This document shows, one piece after another, positions 1 through 10,162 of a stretch of 64,000 nucleotides of DNA (within the stretch, counting starts at the first letter, position 1; each line of letters begins with the position of its first letter). A model generated the notes under the pieces. The model was not told where the DNA came from and ran no database searches. It saw only the letters and a program-made list of their open reading frames with translations. The translations under genes and the position numbers were made by a program. The stretch is from Microbacterium sp. 3J1 (GTDB lineage Bacteria; Actinomycetota; Actinomycetes; Actinomycetales; Microbacteriaceae), in the NCBI RefSeq assembly GCF_001049495.1, contig NZ_CDWI01000014.1:186001-250000 (forward strand), written 5' to 3'.

Positions 1-222
1 GGCTCGCTGTACGCAGTGGCTGCGGGAGCGGGATGCACGTTCATCGTGATCGCCGTGGCCCTGGGCATGCCGATCACGATCGCGGCGGTCGCCGGCATCG
101 CGGTGACGACCGTCATCCGCATCCTCGCCGTCACCTTCGACGTCTCGCTCCCCGAGCAGCGCCGGATCTACCGCCGCAAGGTGGCGGCCGAGACGGGCGT
201 GATCCCCATCATCAAGCCCTGA
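1..222 (+). CDS. TRIC-type cation channel family protein (UPF0126), C-terminal part
   Basis: The gene starts before the window; only its last 73 codons are visible, in frame from base 1. The fragment is hydrophobic and contains one clear membrane segment (about residues 6-40, rich in Ala, Val and Ile). It then has a short basic tail with the pattern SLPEQRRIYRR. That layout fits the end of the UPF0126/TRIC family of small integral membrane proteins proposed to conduct monovalent cations. The family call rests on a short fragment. A 200-bp intergenic stretch with a long hairpin follows before the convergent leuA. Confidence 0.6.
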   Translation, partial: GSLYAVAAGAGCTFIVIAVALGMPITIAAVAGIAVTTVIRILAVTFDVSLPEQRRIYRRKVAAETGVIPIIKP

Positions 223-370
223 CCCGGGCCGTCGAGCCCGCGCGCGTGCTCGCCCATTCACCTGGCACCTGCGCGCGCGCACACCGATTCAGCTGACACC
301 CATCGCCGCTGTCGGCGCAGCATACCGACACCGGGCGCCATATCGACGAGGCGCCCGCGCGCAGAGATGA

Positions 371-411
371 CACCTGCTGTCGGAATCGCCGGCGCGATCC
401 GACAGCAGGTG
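371..411 (-). terminator. Hairpin terminator between leuA and the TRIC-type gene
   Basis: A perfect 14-bp inverted repeat (371-384 with 398-411) encloses a 13-nt loop that can itself close a short TCGC/GCGA stem. It begins 12 nt beyond the leuA stop codon, and the upstream plus-strand gene also points at it, so it probably serves both. There is no T-run on either side, as is common in high-GC actinobacteria, so termination efficiency is unknown. Confidence 0.6.
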
Positions 412-422
412 CCATCCGAGAC

Positions 423-2249
<1,827 letters not shown>

Positions 2250-2266
<17 letters not shown>

Positions 2267-2297
2267 AGCTAAGAAGAAGCAGACCGCCGAATGGCAT
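2250..2297 (-). CDS. leuL: Leucine leader peptide of leuA (15 aa)
   Basis: This short reading frame encodes MPFGGLLLLSCRDES. Four consecutive Leu codons (CTG CTT CTT CTT) stand out because CTT is rare in this GC-rich sequence, and the frame ends in TAA, also unusual here. The C-terminal codons form the 5' arm of the attenuator hairpin. A -10-like TAGCAT ends exactly 6 nt before the ATG, so the transcript should begin at the ATG without a 5' UTR. Leucine leader peptides before leuA are known in Actinobacteria; this assignment is by pattern only. Confidence 0.78.
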
Positions 2298-2303
2298 GCG
2301 GCC

Positions 2304-2309
2304 ATGCTA
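2304..2309 (-). promoter_or_regulatory. -10 element of the leuA leader (leaderless start)
   Basis: TAGCAT on the minus strand fits the TANNNT -10 pattern and ends 6 nt before the leader-peptide ATG at 2297, which places transcription start on the A of ATG. No good -35 is visible. Confidence 0.55.
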
Positions 2310-2374
2310 GCAGTGTTGCCGACTCCCGGTGAGTCCCGCGCGAGACGATCGGAGCAGCGCTGACACTCTGAGAC

Positions 2375-3013
2375 ATGAGCCGATCGCGCAGTCGTTTGCA
2401 TCTCGCCGCCGCATCCGTGTTCGGAGTGCTGGGCCTCGCCGCCTGCTCCGGTGGCGCCGGCTCCTCCCCCGCACCGACCAGCTCGGGTTCCGTCACGTGG
2501 GACGCCGCGAGCGTCGCACCGCCGGAGGGGCGGGTCATCGGGGCCGGCACCGTCCTCGACGGGGCGGGCGACGCCGAGCTGTGTCTCGGTCCGATCGCCG
2601 AGTCGTATCCGCCTCAGTGCGCGGGCATTCCGGTCGACGGCTGGACCTGGGACGGCGTCGACGGGAGCGAGACCGGCGGAGACACCACCTGGGGAAGCTA
2701 TGCGGTGTACGGCACGTACGACGGCGAGCGGTACACGATCACCGACCCCCCGATCCTGCTCGCGCTCTACGACCCGATCCGCCCTGACGACCCTGCCGGT
2801 GGAGTCGACGGCACGAGCTCGGACACCGCGCTCGCCGCGGCCCAGGAGGAGCTCTCGGAATCCCTCGGCCGCGATGCCCTCACGCTCTGGGTCGAGCGCG
2901 GGTATGTCTGGGTGCAGGTCGTCTGGGACGACGGATCACTGCAGGATGCCGTCGACGCGACCTACGGCGACGGAGTCGTCATCGTCACGTCGGCGCTTCG
3001 CGAGATCGATTAG
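2375..3013 (+). CDS. Putative lipoprotein
   Basis: The 212-residue product begins with a basic n-region, a hydrophobic stretch and a lipobox LAAC with Cys at residue 24. It is therefore expected to be lipid-anchored outside the membrane. A Gly/Ser/Pro-rich linker follows. The mature part is acidic, rich in Trp, Asp and Gly, with two Cys (CLGP and QCAG, about 13 residues apart) that could form a disulfide. I recognise no catalytic motif and cannot assign a function. It stands alone, divergent from leuA and convergent with era. Confidence 0.75.
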   Translation: MSRSRSRLHLAAASVFGVLGLAACSGGAGSSPAPTSSGSVTWDAASVAPPEGRVIGAGTVLDGAGDAELCLGPIAESYPPQCAGIPVDGWTWDGVDGSETGGDTTWGSYAVYGTYDGERYTITDPPILLALYDPIRPDDPAGGVDGTSSDTALAAAQEELSESLGRDALTLWVERGYVWVQVVWDDGSLQDAVDATYGDGVVIVTSALREID

Positions 3014-3055
3014 GAGCCCGACAGCGGCCGATCGGCGCCAGCGCACCATGGCACC

Positions 3056-3952
3056 TCAGAAGCCGAGACGTCCGAGCTGCTTCGGGTCCCGCTGCCATTC
3101 CTTCGCGACCTTGACGTGGAGTCCGAGGAAGACGCGCGTACCGAGGAGGTCTTCGATGCCGACGCGGGCCCGACGACCGACATCGGCCAGCCGCTTGCCC
3201 TTGTGGCCGATGATGATGGCCTTCTGGCTGTCGCGCTCCACGACGATCGACGCGTGCACGTCGGTCAGGTCCGTGCCCTCGCGAGGAGCGATGTCGTCGA
3301 TCACGACGGCGATCGAGTGCGGAAGCTCGTCGCGCACGCCGTCGAGCGCAGCCTCGCGGATCATCTCCGCGATGCGATCCTCCTCCGACTCGTCGGTCGT
3401 GACGCCCTCTCCGTACAGCGCCGGCCCCTCGGGCATCAGCAGAAGCACCTCGTCGGCGAGCACCTCGAGCTGGTCGCGGGTGAGGGCGGAGATCGGGATC
3501 ACGGCGTCCCAGTCCTCGCGGAGCGCGTCGACCTCCATGAGCCGCTCGGTGATCTCATCGCGGCCTGCCGCGTCCGTCTTGGTGACGATAGCGATCTTCT
3601 TCGCACGCGGGTAGCCGTCGAGCGATGCCGCGATCCGACGGTCGCCGGGGCCGACCTTCTCGGTCGCCGGAACGCAGAAGCCGATGACGTCGACGTCGCC
3701 GAGCACCTGCTCGACGAGGTCGTTCAGGCGCTCGCCCAGAAGCGTCCGCGGCTTGTGGATGCCGGGGGTGTCGACGATGACGAGCTGCCCCTCCGGTCGA
3801 TTGACGATCCCTCGGATCGCTCGACGGGTGGTCTGCGGCTTCTCGCTGGTGATGGCGATCTTCTCGCCCACGAGGGCGTTCGTCAGAGTGGACTTCCCGA
3901 CGTTCGGACGCCCCACGAAGGTCACGAATCCGCTTCGCGTCTGCTCAGTCAT
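3056..3952 (-). CDS. era: GTPase Era
   Basis: Era is a membrane-associated GTPase that binds 16S rRNA and assists 30S subunit maturation. Visible G motifs are GRPNVGKS (residues 14-21), the switch TTRR, DTPG, TKTD in place of NKxD, and SAL. A C-terminal KH domain carries IIGHKGKRL for RNA binding. I chose the ATG at 3952 (298 aa) because it has an AGAGACGG-type ribosome site and overlaps the upstream stop by 8 bp. An in-frame ATG at 4000 would add a 16-residue basic extension inside the upstream gene. It is the last gene of the phoH-ybeY-CBS protein-era run. Confidence 0.95.
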   Translation of the reverse strand: MTEQTRSGFVTFVGRPNVGKSTLTNALVGEKIAITSEKPQTTRRAIRGIVNRPEGQLVIVDTPGIHKPRTLLGERLNDLVEQVLGDVDVIGFCVPATEKVGPGDRRIAASLDGYPRAKKIAIVTKTDAAGRDEITERLMEVDALREDWDAVIPISALTRDQLEVLADEVLLLMPEGPALYGEGVTTDESEEDRIAEMIREAALDGVRDELPHSIAVVIDDIAPREGTDLTDVHASIVVERDSQKAIIIGHKGKRLADVGRRARVGIEDLLGTRVFLGLHVKVAKEWQRDPKQLGRLGF

Positions 3953-5240
3953 CGTTTCCGTCTCTCTCATCTGCGGCCGTCTCCGCGTCGTATGCCGCAC
4001 GTTCCACGAAGACCGTGGCGATCCCGCGTCCTCGACCTCTCGAGGCCCCGCCGGTGAGCGTCAGCCCCTCGACGGTCACGGTCGACCCCGGCTGCGGGAC
4101 CTGGCCGAGCGACTTGCCCAGCAGTCCGCCGATGGAGTCGACGTCCTCATCCTCGAGTTCGAGGCCGAACAGATCACCGACGTCCTCGAGGGACAATCGG
4201 GCGCTCACGCGGTAGCGTCCCTCGCCGAGATCGACGACCTCTGCCAGTACCTGATCGTACTCGTCGGAGATCTCGCCGACGAGCTCCTCGATCAGGTCCT
4301 CGAGGGTCACGAGTCCCGAGATGCCTCCGTGCTCGTCGATCACGAGACAGACGTGGACGGCATCCCGCTTCATCTGCTGCAGCAGGGTCTCCGCGCGCAT
4401 CGACTCGGGGACGAAGGTCGCCGGGCGCGAGATCGGGCGGATGGATGCGGCTCGCCACGCGCTCTCGTCGCGGAACGCGAACTGCACGAGATCCTTCAGG
4501 TACAGGACTCCGACGACGTCGTCAGCGTCGTCGTCGACCACCGGCATGCGCGAGACGCCGCGCTGCAGGAACAGCGACATCGCCTCACTCGTCGTCGCGG
4601 TCGCGTCTACCGTCACCATCTCGGTGCGGGGCACCATGACGGCCCGGACGAACTGGTCGGTGAAATCGAAGACCGAGTGGATGAGGTCGCGGTCGTCCTC
4701 TTCGATGAGATCGTGGGAGGCCGCCTCGTCGACCATGCTGAGCAGCTGGTCCTCGCTCGTGAAGGAGCTGCGTCCGGTGCCCGGCGTCACCCGGTTGCTG
4801 AGGACGACGAGTCCCTGCGCGACAGGACCGAGGATGATGCGGAGTCCCCGCACGATCGACGCGCTGCCGCGGATCATCCCCTCGGCGTGGTGTCGACCGA
4901 ACGAGCGCGGACTCGCACCGACGAGCACGAATGTGATCCCTGTCATGAGCACGGCCGCCGCGAGCATGGCCAGCCAGTTGTTCTCGATCAGGATCGTGAA
5001 GGCCACCGTCACGAGCACCGCGGCCGTGACCTCGGCGAGGACGCGGATGAAGGCGACGGCGTTGACGTGGGCGTCGAGGTCGTCGGCGATGCGCTGCAGC
5101 GCCTTGGCCCGTCGACCCTCGGTGGCCATCTCGGCGAGATTCGCACGGGAGGCGACACCGTACGCGGCGTCTATCGCGGCCATGAGACCACCGAATGCCA
5201 CGAGCAGCACCGCGGCGACGAGCAGGAGGAGAGCGGTCAT
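3945..5240 (-). CDS. CNNM/CBS-domain membrane protein (CorC/HlyC type)
   Basis: The 431-residue protein has an N-terminal DUF21/CNNM membrane region (about residues 1-160, with several hydrophobic segments). A tandem CBS pair follows at about 205-325, then a C-terminal CorC_HlyC domain at about 340-415. Relatives are implicated in Mg2+/Co2+ export or homeostasis; the old label hemolysin is not supported by function. Its ATG overlaps the ybeY stop by 4 bp (ATGA) and its stop overlaps the start of era, so the three are translationally coupled. Confidence 0.9.
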   Translation of the reverse strand: MTALLLLVAAVLLVAFGGLMAAIDAAYGVASRANLAEMATEGRRAKALQRIADDLDAHVNAVAFIRVLAEVTAAVLVTVAFTILIENNWLAMLAAAVLMTGITFVLVGASPRSFGRHHAEGMIRGSASIVRGLRIILGPVAQGLVVLSNRVTPGTGRSSFTSEDQLLSMVDEAASHDLIEEDDRDLIHSVFDFTDQFVRAVMVPRTEMVTVDATATTSEAMSLFLQRGVSRMPVVDDDADDVVGVLYLKDLVQFAFRDESAWRAASIRPISRPATFVPESMRAETLLQQMKRDAVHVCLVIDEHGGISGLVTLEDLIEELVGEISDEYDQVLAEVVDLGEGRYRVSARLSLEDVGDLFGLELEDEDVDSIGGLLGKSLGQVPQPGSTVTVEGLTLTGGASRGRGRGIATVFVERAAYDAETAADERDGNDD

Positions 5241-5695
5241 CGGCGACGTTCAGCGGCGGCGAAGCCCTGGATGAGCTCCTTCTGCAGGCCGAACATCTCG
5301 CGCTCCTCGTCCGGCTCGGCGTGATCGAAGCCGAGCAGGTGCAGCAGTCCGTGCGTGGTGAGCAGGATCAGCTCGTCCATCAGCGTGTGGTTCGCCGCCT
5401 GCGCCTGCGCCTCGGCGACCTGCGGGCAGAGCACGATGTCCCCGAGGAGGCCGGGCGCCGTCGGGCGGTCCTCCGTGCCGGGGCGCAGCTCGTCCATCGG
5501 AAAGCTGAGGACGTCGGTGGGTCCGGGCTCGTCCATCCACTGCACGTGCAGAGCCTCCATGGCGCCCTCGTCCACGAGGACGATCGCGACCTCGGCATCG
5601 GGGCTCACATGCAGCTGAGCGAGGTTGAAGTCCGTGAGGCGCTGCAGCACCGTCTCGTCGACGTCGATCGCCGACTCGTTGTTGATCTCGATCAT
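5237..5695 (-). CDS. ybeY: Endoribonuclease YbeY (rRNA maturation)
   Basis: YbeY is a zinc-dependent RNase needed for 16S rRNA 3'-end maturation and ribosome quality control. The 152-residue protein carries the family zinc signature HGLLHLLGFDH near the C-terminus (three His) and the DVLSFP motif before it. The start overlaps the phoH stop by ATGA and the end overlaps the next start by ATGA, a tightly coupled arrangement that is standard for this neighbourhood. Confidence 0.95.
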   Translation of the reverse strand: MIEINNESAIDVDETVLQRLTDFNLAQLHVSPDAEVAIVLVDEGAMEALHVQWMDEPGPTDVLSFPMDELRPGTEDRPTAPGLLGDIVLCPQVAEAQAQAANHTLMDELILLTTHGLLHLLGFDHAEPDEEREMFGLQKELIQGFAAAERRR

Positions 5696-6774
5696 GAGAG
5701 TCCTCGTTTCGGCATCCGGTCGCGGGGTCCGGGTCGTTGAGCCCCGCGACGCTCGGCGCGGTTGGCGAACCCGGCCGCCTGCTCGCGCTCGAAGCGCTGC
5801 GCGGTGCGGCGTTCGTCGTATTCGCTGTACGCGTCGACGATGCGGCCGACGAGCGAGTGCCGCACGACGTCGTCGCTCGTGAGCCGGGAGAAGTGGATGT
5901 CCTCGATCCCGTCGAGCACACGCGTCACCAGGCGGAGACCGGATGCGCCCTGCGGGAGGTCGACCTGGGTGATGTCGCCCGTGACGACCATGCGCGTGCC
6001 GAACCCGAGGCGGGTGAGGAACATCTTCATCTGCTCGGGCGTGGTGTTCTGCGCCTCGTCGAGCACGACGAACGAATCGTTCAGCGTCCGGCCGCGCATG
6101 TACGCGAGCGGGGCGACCTCGATGGTGCCCGTCGCCATCAGACGCGGGACGATCTCAGGATCCATCATCTCGTTCAGCGCATCGTAGAGAGGCCGCAGGT
6201 AGGGGTCGATCTTGTCGGTGAGCGTTCCGGGGAGGAACCCGAGCCGCTCGCCCGCCTCGACAGCGGGACGCGTCAGGATGATGCGGGTGACCTCCTTGCG
6301 CTGCAGCGCCTGGACGGCCTTCGCCATCGCGAGATAGGTCTTGCCGGTTCCGGCCGGCCCGATGCCGAAGACGATCGTGTTCTCCTCGATCGCGTCGACG
6401 TACTCCTTCTGGCCGAGGGTCTTCGGGCGGATCACCTTGCCGCGAGTCGACAGGATGGCCTCGCCGAGCACCTCGCTCGGACGGGGTCCTCCGTCGTTGC
6501 GCAACATGCGCGCGGAGTTCGAGACGTCGCTCGGCGCCAGGTCGTGACCGGCGCGAGTCATCGTCAGGAGCTCGTCGACGAGGCTCTTCGCCTCGGCGAC
6601 GGCATCCTGCGTGCCGGTGAGGGTGATCTCGTTGCCGCGAACGAGCACCTGCACGTCGCGGTGCTCCTTCTCGAGCATCCGGAGGAGTCGATCCTGGGGA
6701 CCGAGCAGTTGCACCATGGCGACACCGTCGGCATAGATGCGTTCGGTGACGGTGTCTTGATCGTCAGAAGCCAA
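5692..6774 (-). CDS. PhoH-like ATPase
   Basis: This is a cytoplasmic P-loop ATPase of the PhoH/YbeZ family, which works with YbeY in RNA metabolism. It shows a Walker A GPAGTGKT, a Walker B VVLDEAQN, and an N-terminal KH-like region (residues about 15-70). The frame stays open to 6876, but the upstream part is an artefact of overlap with the HIT gene. I propose the TTG at 6774 (360 aa), preceded by GAGGAG and overlapping the HIT stop by 11 bp. The exact start is uncertain. Confidence 0.88.
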   Translation of the reverse strand: MASDDQDTVTERIYADGVAMVQLLGPQDRLLRMLEKEHRDVQVLVRGNEITLTGTQDAVAEAKSLVDELLTMTRAGHDLAPSDVSNSARMLRNDGGPRPSEVLGEAILSTRGKVIRPKTLGQKEYVDAIEENTIVFGIGPAGTGKTYLAMAKAVQALQRKEVTRIILTRPAVEAGERLGFLPGTLTDKIDPYLRPLYDALNEMMDPEIVPRLMATGTIEVAPLAYMRGRTLNDSFVVLDEAQNTTPEQMKMFLTRLGFGTRMVVTGDITQVDLPQGASGLRLVTRVLDGIEDIHFSRLTSDDVVRHSLVGRIVDAYSEYDERRTAQRFEREQAAGFANRAERRGAQRPGPRDRMPKRGLS

Positions 6775-7111
6775 CGAGCTTGTTCTCCTCGATGTTGCCG
6801 AGCACATGAGCGTGCACGTGGAAGACGGACTGAGCGGCGCTCGCGCCGTTGTTGAAGATGAGGCGATACTCCCCATTCGCGTGCTCCTCGGCCAGCTGCC
6901 TGGCGGCCGCCACCATCTCGGCGAGGAGACCCGGGTCGCCGGCCGCGAGCTCCGTGACGTCGCGATAGTCCTCCGTCTTGGGGATCACGAGGGCGTGCAG
7001 CGGAGCCTGCGGGTCGATGTCGCGGATCGCGAACACCCGGTCGGTGTCCAGGAGGATCTCACCCGGGATGTCGCCGTTGAGGATGCGCGTGAAGATCGAG
7101 GGGTCGGACAT
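6764..7111 (-). CDS. HIT-family nucleotide-binding protein
   Basis: The 115-residue protein is a full-length histidine-triad protein. The catalytic HVHAHVLG motif sits near residue 98. Family members hydrolyse nucleoside phosphoramidates and adenylated compounds; the physiological substrate here is unknown. It precedes phoH with an 11-bp overlap. A -10-like TAGACT ends exactly 6 nt before the ATG, suggesting a leaderless transcript that starts the HIT-phoH-ybeY-CBS protein-era operon. Confidence 0.92.
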   Translation of the reverse strand: MSDPSIFTRILNGDIPGEILLDTDRVFAIRDIDPQAPLHALVIPKTEDYRDVTELAAGDPGLLAEMVAAARQLAEEHANGEYRLIFNNGASAAQSVFHVHAHVLGNIEENKLVGF

Positions 7112-7117
7112 TCTCTC

Positions 7118-7123
7118 AGTCTA
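7118..7123 (-). promoter_or_regulatory. -10 element for the HIT-phoH-era operon (leaderless)
   Basis: TAGACT on the minus strand matches TANNNT and is separated from the HIT ATG by exactly 6 nt. It lies in the 45-nt gap after rsmE. Confidence 0.5.
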
Positions 7124-7156
7124 CCGATCGCCGCGACGCCCGGCCCAGGGGCCTTG

Positions 7157-7885
7157 TCACCAGCGCCCGAGCGCCACCGAGAGGACGGCGATCGCGGCGG
7201 GTCCGGCTGTCGACGTGCGCAGCACGGTATCGCCGAGCAGCACGCGCTCGGCGCCCGCATCCGTGAGCTTCGCGAGCTCCTCCGGCGAGATGCCGCCCTC
7301 GGGCCCGACCACGAGCACGAGATCGCGACCGTCGGAGGCCACCTCGGAGAGCCGGGTCGACGCGGTCGGATCGAGCAGCAGCATCCGCTGGTGCGAAGCC
7401 CGTGCGGCGAGTTCGCCCGTGGAGACGGGCGGTGCCACCTGTGGCACCCACGCGCGATGGGCCTGCTTCGCGGCCTCTCGTACGATGCTCGCCCACCGCT
7501 CGCGCCCCTTGACCGCCTTGGACCCCTCCCAGCGGGAGACGCTTCGGCTCGCCTGCCACGGGACGATCTCGTCGACGCCCAGCTCGCACGCGGCCTGCAC
7601 CGCGAGCTCGTCCCGATCGCCCTTCGCAAGCGCCTGGACCAGGACGACGCGAGGAGTCGGCGCGGACTCCACCGCGCGGTCGGAGATACGGACGTCGACG
7701 CGAGTCGGCGACACTTCCTCCGCCGCCCCGGTGAGCCAGACCCCTGCTCCGTCGCCCACGGTCACCGCCTCTCCGACTCGGAGCCGCCTGACGACGGCCG
7801 CGTGCTTCGCCTCGGGCCCGGTGAGGGAGACGATGTCGCCGACGTCGGCAGCGGACGACGATTCGACGAGGAAGTGAAGAGCCAC
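7157..7885 (-). CDS. rsmE: 16S rRNA m3U1498 methyltransferase RsmE
   Basis: RsmE methylates N3 of U1498 in 16S rRNA using S-adenosylmethionine. The 242-residue protein has an N-terminal PUA-like region and a SPOUT-fold C-terminal domain. SAM-binding motifs are VLVVGPEGGIS and the knot region ERVLLGDTVLRTSTA, both diagnostic. It follows dnaJ by 10 nt on the same strand, a conserved actinobacterial arrangement. Confidence 0.95.
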   Translation of the reverse strand: MALHFLVESSSAADVGDIVSLTGPEAKHAAVVRRLRVGEAVTVGDGAGVWLTGAAEEVSPTRVDVRISDRAVESAPTPRVVLVQALAKGDRDELAVQAACELGVDEIVPWQASRSVSRWEGSKAVKGRERWASIVREAAKQAHRAWVPQVAPPVSTGELAARASHQRMLLLDPTASTRLSEVASDGRDLVLVVGPEGGISPEELAKLTDAGAERVLLGDTVLRTSTAGPAAIAVLSVALGRW

Positions 7886-7895
7886 AGCGCGCCGA

Positions 7896-9011
7896 TCAGT
7901 GGGTGCGGAAGCGGTCGCGGAGCTTCGAGAACAGCCCCTGCTGGAACTGCGCGAGCTGAGGAGCCGGTGCCTTCGTCTTCTTCGCGAAGTCCTCGATCAG
8001 CCTGCGCTGCGCGGAGTCGATCTTGGTCGGCGTCACGACCTGCACACCCACCCGCAGGTCTCCGCGCTGCGTTCCGCGGAGCGGAGTGATTCCTCGGCCC
8101 TTGATGGTCAGCACGTCGCCGGACTGGACTCCCGCGCGGATCTCGAGGTCGACGTCTCCGTCGAGCCCCTGGATCGTCGTCTCGGTGCCGAGGATCGCGT
8201 CGGGCATCGACACCTCGAGGGTCGCGAGCAGGTCGTCGCCGTCGCGGCTGAACGTCGGGTGCGCCGTGACGGAGACCTCGACGTAGAGGTCGCCGTTCGG
8301 TCCACCCGCCTTGCCGACCTCGCCCGAGCCGGGGAGCTGCAGACGGAGACCGGTCTCGACGCCCGCCGGGATGTCGAGGGACACGGTGCGACGTGAGCGC
8401 ACGCGACCCTGGCCACCGCAGGTGCCGCAGGGGTAGGGAATCGTCGTGCCGTAGCCCTCGCAGGTGCCGCAGGGCTGCGACGTGACGACGTTGCCGAGCA
8501 GACTGCGCACCTGCCGCTGGACGTGGCCGGACCCACCGCAGATGTCGCACGTCACGGGAGACGTGCCCTCCTGGCAGCACGAGCCGTTGCAGGTCTCGCA
8601 CAGCACCGCCGTGTCGACCTCGATGTCCCGGTGCGCTCCGAAGACGACGTCGCCGAGGTCGAGGGTGACCCTGACGAGGGCATCCTGCCCGCGCTCACGT
8701 CGCGACCGCGGCCGACCGCCGCGTCCGCCGCCCTGGGCGGCGCCGAAGAACGTCTCGAAGATGTCGCCGAACCCGCCGAACCCGCCGAAGTTGCCGGCCG
8801 CGCCGTCTCCGCCGCCCATGTCGTAGCGGCGACGCGAGTCGTCGTCGCTGAGCACGTCGTAGGCGTGGGTCACGAGCTTGAACTGCTCGGCCGCGTCCTC
8901 GCCGGGGTTGACGTCCGGGTGCAGCTGACGCGCCAGACGCCGATACGCCTTCTTGATCTCGTCGGTGGAGGCGTCGCGCGAGACGCCGAGTACCTCGTAG
9001 TGATCCGCCAC
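7896..9011 (-). CDS. dnaJ: Chaperone DnaJ
   Basis: This Hsp40 co-chaperone stimulates DnaK. The 371-residue protein has a J domain (residues 1-70) with HPD in LHPDVN, a Gly/Phe-rich linker (about 75-105), a zinc region with four Cys repeats, and a C-terminal substrate-binding domain. Three repeats are regular ([24 protein letters not shown]). The first reads CETCNGSC, with Cys where Gly is usual. Translation starts at GTG. It lies 37 nt downstream of hrcA, so the CIRCE/HrcA circuit should control it. Confidence 0.95.
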   Translation of the reverse strand: MADHYEVLGVSRDASTDEIKKAYRRLARQLHPDVNPGEDAAEQFKLVTHAYDVLSDDDSRRRYDMGGGDGAAGNFGGFGGFGDIFETFFGAAQGGGRGGRPRSRRERGQDALVRVTLDLGDVVFGAHRDIEVDTAVLCETCNGSCCQEGTSPVTCDICGGSGHVQRQVRSLLGNVVTSQPCGTCEGYGTTIPYPCGTCGGQGRVRSRRTVSLDIPAGVETGLRLQLPGSGEVGKAGGPNGDLYVEVSVTAHPTFSRDGDDLLATLEVSMPDAILGTETTIQGLDGDVDLEIRAGVQSGDVLTIKGRGITPLRGTQRGDLRVGVQVVTPTKIDSAQRRLIEDFAKKTKAPAPQLAQFQQGLFSKLRDRFRTH

Positions 9012-9048
9012 AATGGCCCTTCTGCGTGTGTGTTCTTCGCCGTCCGCG

Positions 9049-10080
9049 TCAGCGGGCGGCTTCGTCCTCGTCGAGCATCCGCGACAGGTAGCGGGCCACG
9101 GCCCGCGCCGCTGCGAGGTTGCTCGGATAGTCCATGCGTGTCGGGCCCATCACACCGACACGCGCCGTGCCGCTGGGGGCGGCGTAGTTGCTGGCGACGA
9201 TCGACGCCTCACCGAGACCGAACGACGCGTTCTCGGTGCCGATGCTCGCGGCGAGGCCGTGCGCATCCGTCTCCATCTCGCTCATCAGCCGCAGCAGGGT
9301 CACCTGCTCCTCGATCGCCTCCAAGAGGGGATGGATGCTGCCGCGGAAGTCCTGCTCGCGGCGGGCGAGCGTCGCTGCTCCCGCCATCACCAGCTTCTCC
9401 TGCCGGAATTCGCCGAGCTCGTCGATGATGATCGTCGCGAGAGCGCGGAGGACGCTGTCGTGCGCGTGCTCGTCGGCCGCCAGCAGCGACTGCAGGCGCT
9501 CCGCGGCATCGCTGACCGCCCGTCCGGTGATCAGGGAGGAGAGCCGCGCACGCAGCACGGCCATGTCTGCCTCGTCCACGACGTCGGGCAACGGCGCCAT
9601 GCGCTGTGAGACGCCGCCGGCGTCGGTGACCAGCACGATGAGGAGCCGGTTGGGCGCCAGAGCCACGAGTTCGATGTGCGTGAGGTGGGCGCGGGCGAAC
9701 GACGGGTACTGCGCCAGGGCGACCTGGCCGGTGAGCTGCGTGAGCACCCGGACGGTGCGCACCATGAGGTCGTCGAGATCGGCGGGGTCGGTGAGGAAGG
9801 ACTCGATGGCCGTGCGCTGAGCGACCGACAGCGGCCGCAGCTGCGCGAGGTGATCGACGAAGACCCGGTAGCCCTTGTCGGTGGGGACACGGCCCGACGA
9901 CGTGTGCGGCGCGGTGATCAGCTCCTCGTCCTCGAGGAGCGCCATGTCGTTGCGGATCGTCGCCGCGGACACGCCGAAGGAGTGGCGGTCGACGATCGAC
10001 CGGCTGCCGACCGGCTCGTGCGTCTCGACGTAGTCCTGCACGATCGCGCGGAGGACCTGGAGGCCTCGTTCGCTGACCAT
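9049..10080 (-). CDS. hrcA: Heat-inducible transcription repressor HrcA
   Basis: HrcA binds CIRCE operators and represses chaperone genes; GroEL assists its folding in the known systems. The N-terminal winged helix begins [19 protein letters not shown] and contains the conserved [10 protein letters not shown]; a GAF-like domain follows. I placed the start at the ATG at 10080 (343 aa), which has an AGGGG ribosome site 7 nt upstream. An in-frame ATG at 10095 directly abuts the CIRCE. The longer open frame to 10191 runs through the operator and promoter and is not coding. Confidence 0.95.
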   Translation of the reverse strand: MVSERGLQVLRAIVQDYVETHEPVGSRSIVDRHSFGVSAATIRNDMALLEDEELITAPHTSSGRVPTDKGYRVFVDHLAQLRPLSVAQRTAIESFLTDPADLDDLMVRTVRVLTQLTGQVALAQYPSFARAHLTHIELVALAPNRLLIVLVTDAGGVSQRMAPLPDVVDEADMAVLRARLSSLITGRAVSDAAERLQSLLAADEHAHDSVLRALATIIIDELGEFRQEKLVMAGAATLARREQDFRGSIHPLLEAIEEQVTLLRLMSEMETDAHGLAASIGTENASFGLGEASIVASNYAAPSGTARVGVMGPTRMDYPSNLAAARAVARYLSRMLDEDEAAR

Positions 10081-10095
10081 CGCATCACCCCTCAT

Positions 10096-10122
10096 CTGGC
10101 ACTCACCTGCTGTGAGTGCCAA
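10096..10122 (-). promoter_or_regulatory. CIRCE operator of hrcA-dnaJ
   Basis: A 9-9-9 inverted repeat, CTGGCACTC / 9 nt / GAGTGCCAA, matches the CIRCE consensus TTAGCACTC-N9-GAGTGCTAA with compensatory changes. A -10-like TAGAAT (10122-10127, minus strand) touches its outer edge. Transcription should therefore start inside the operator, and bound HrcA would block initiation. The operator lies 15 nt from the hrcA ATG. Confidence 0.9.
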
Positions 10123-10162
10123 TTCTACCCGCCTGTCGAGCGGCTGCGCTGATCGGGCGCCG

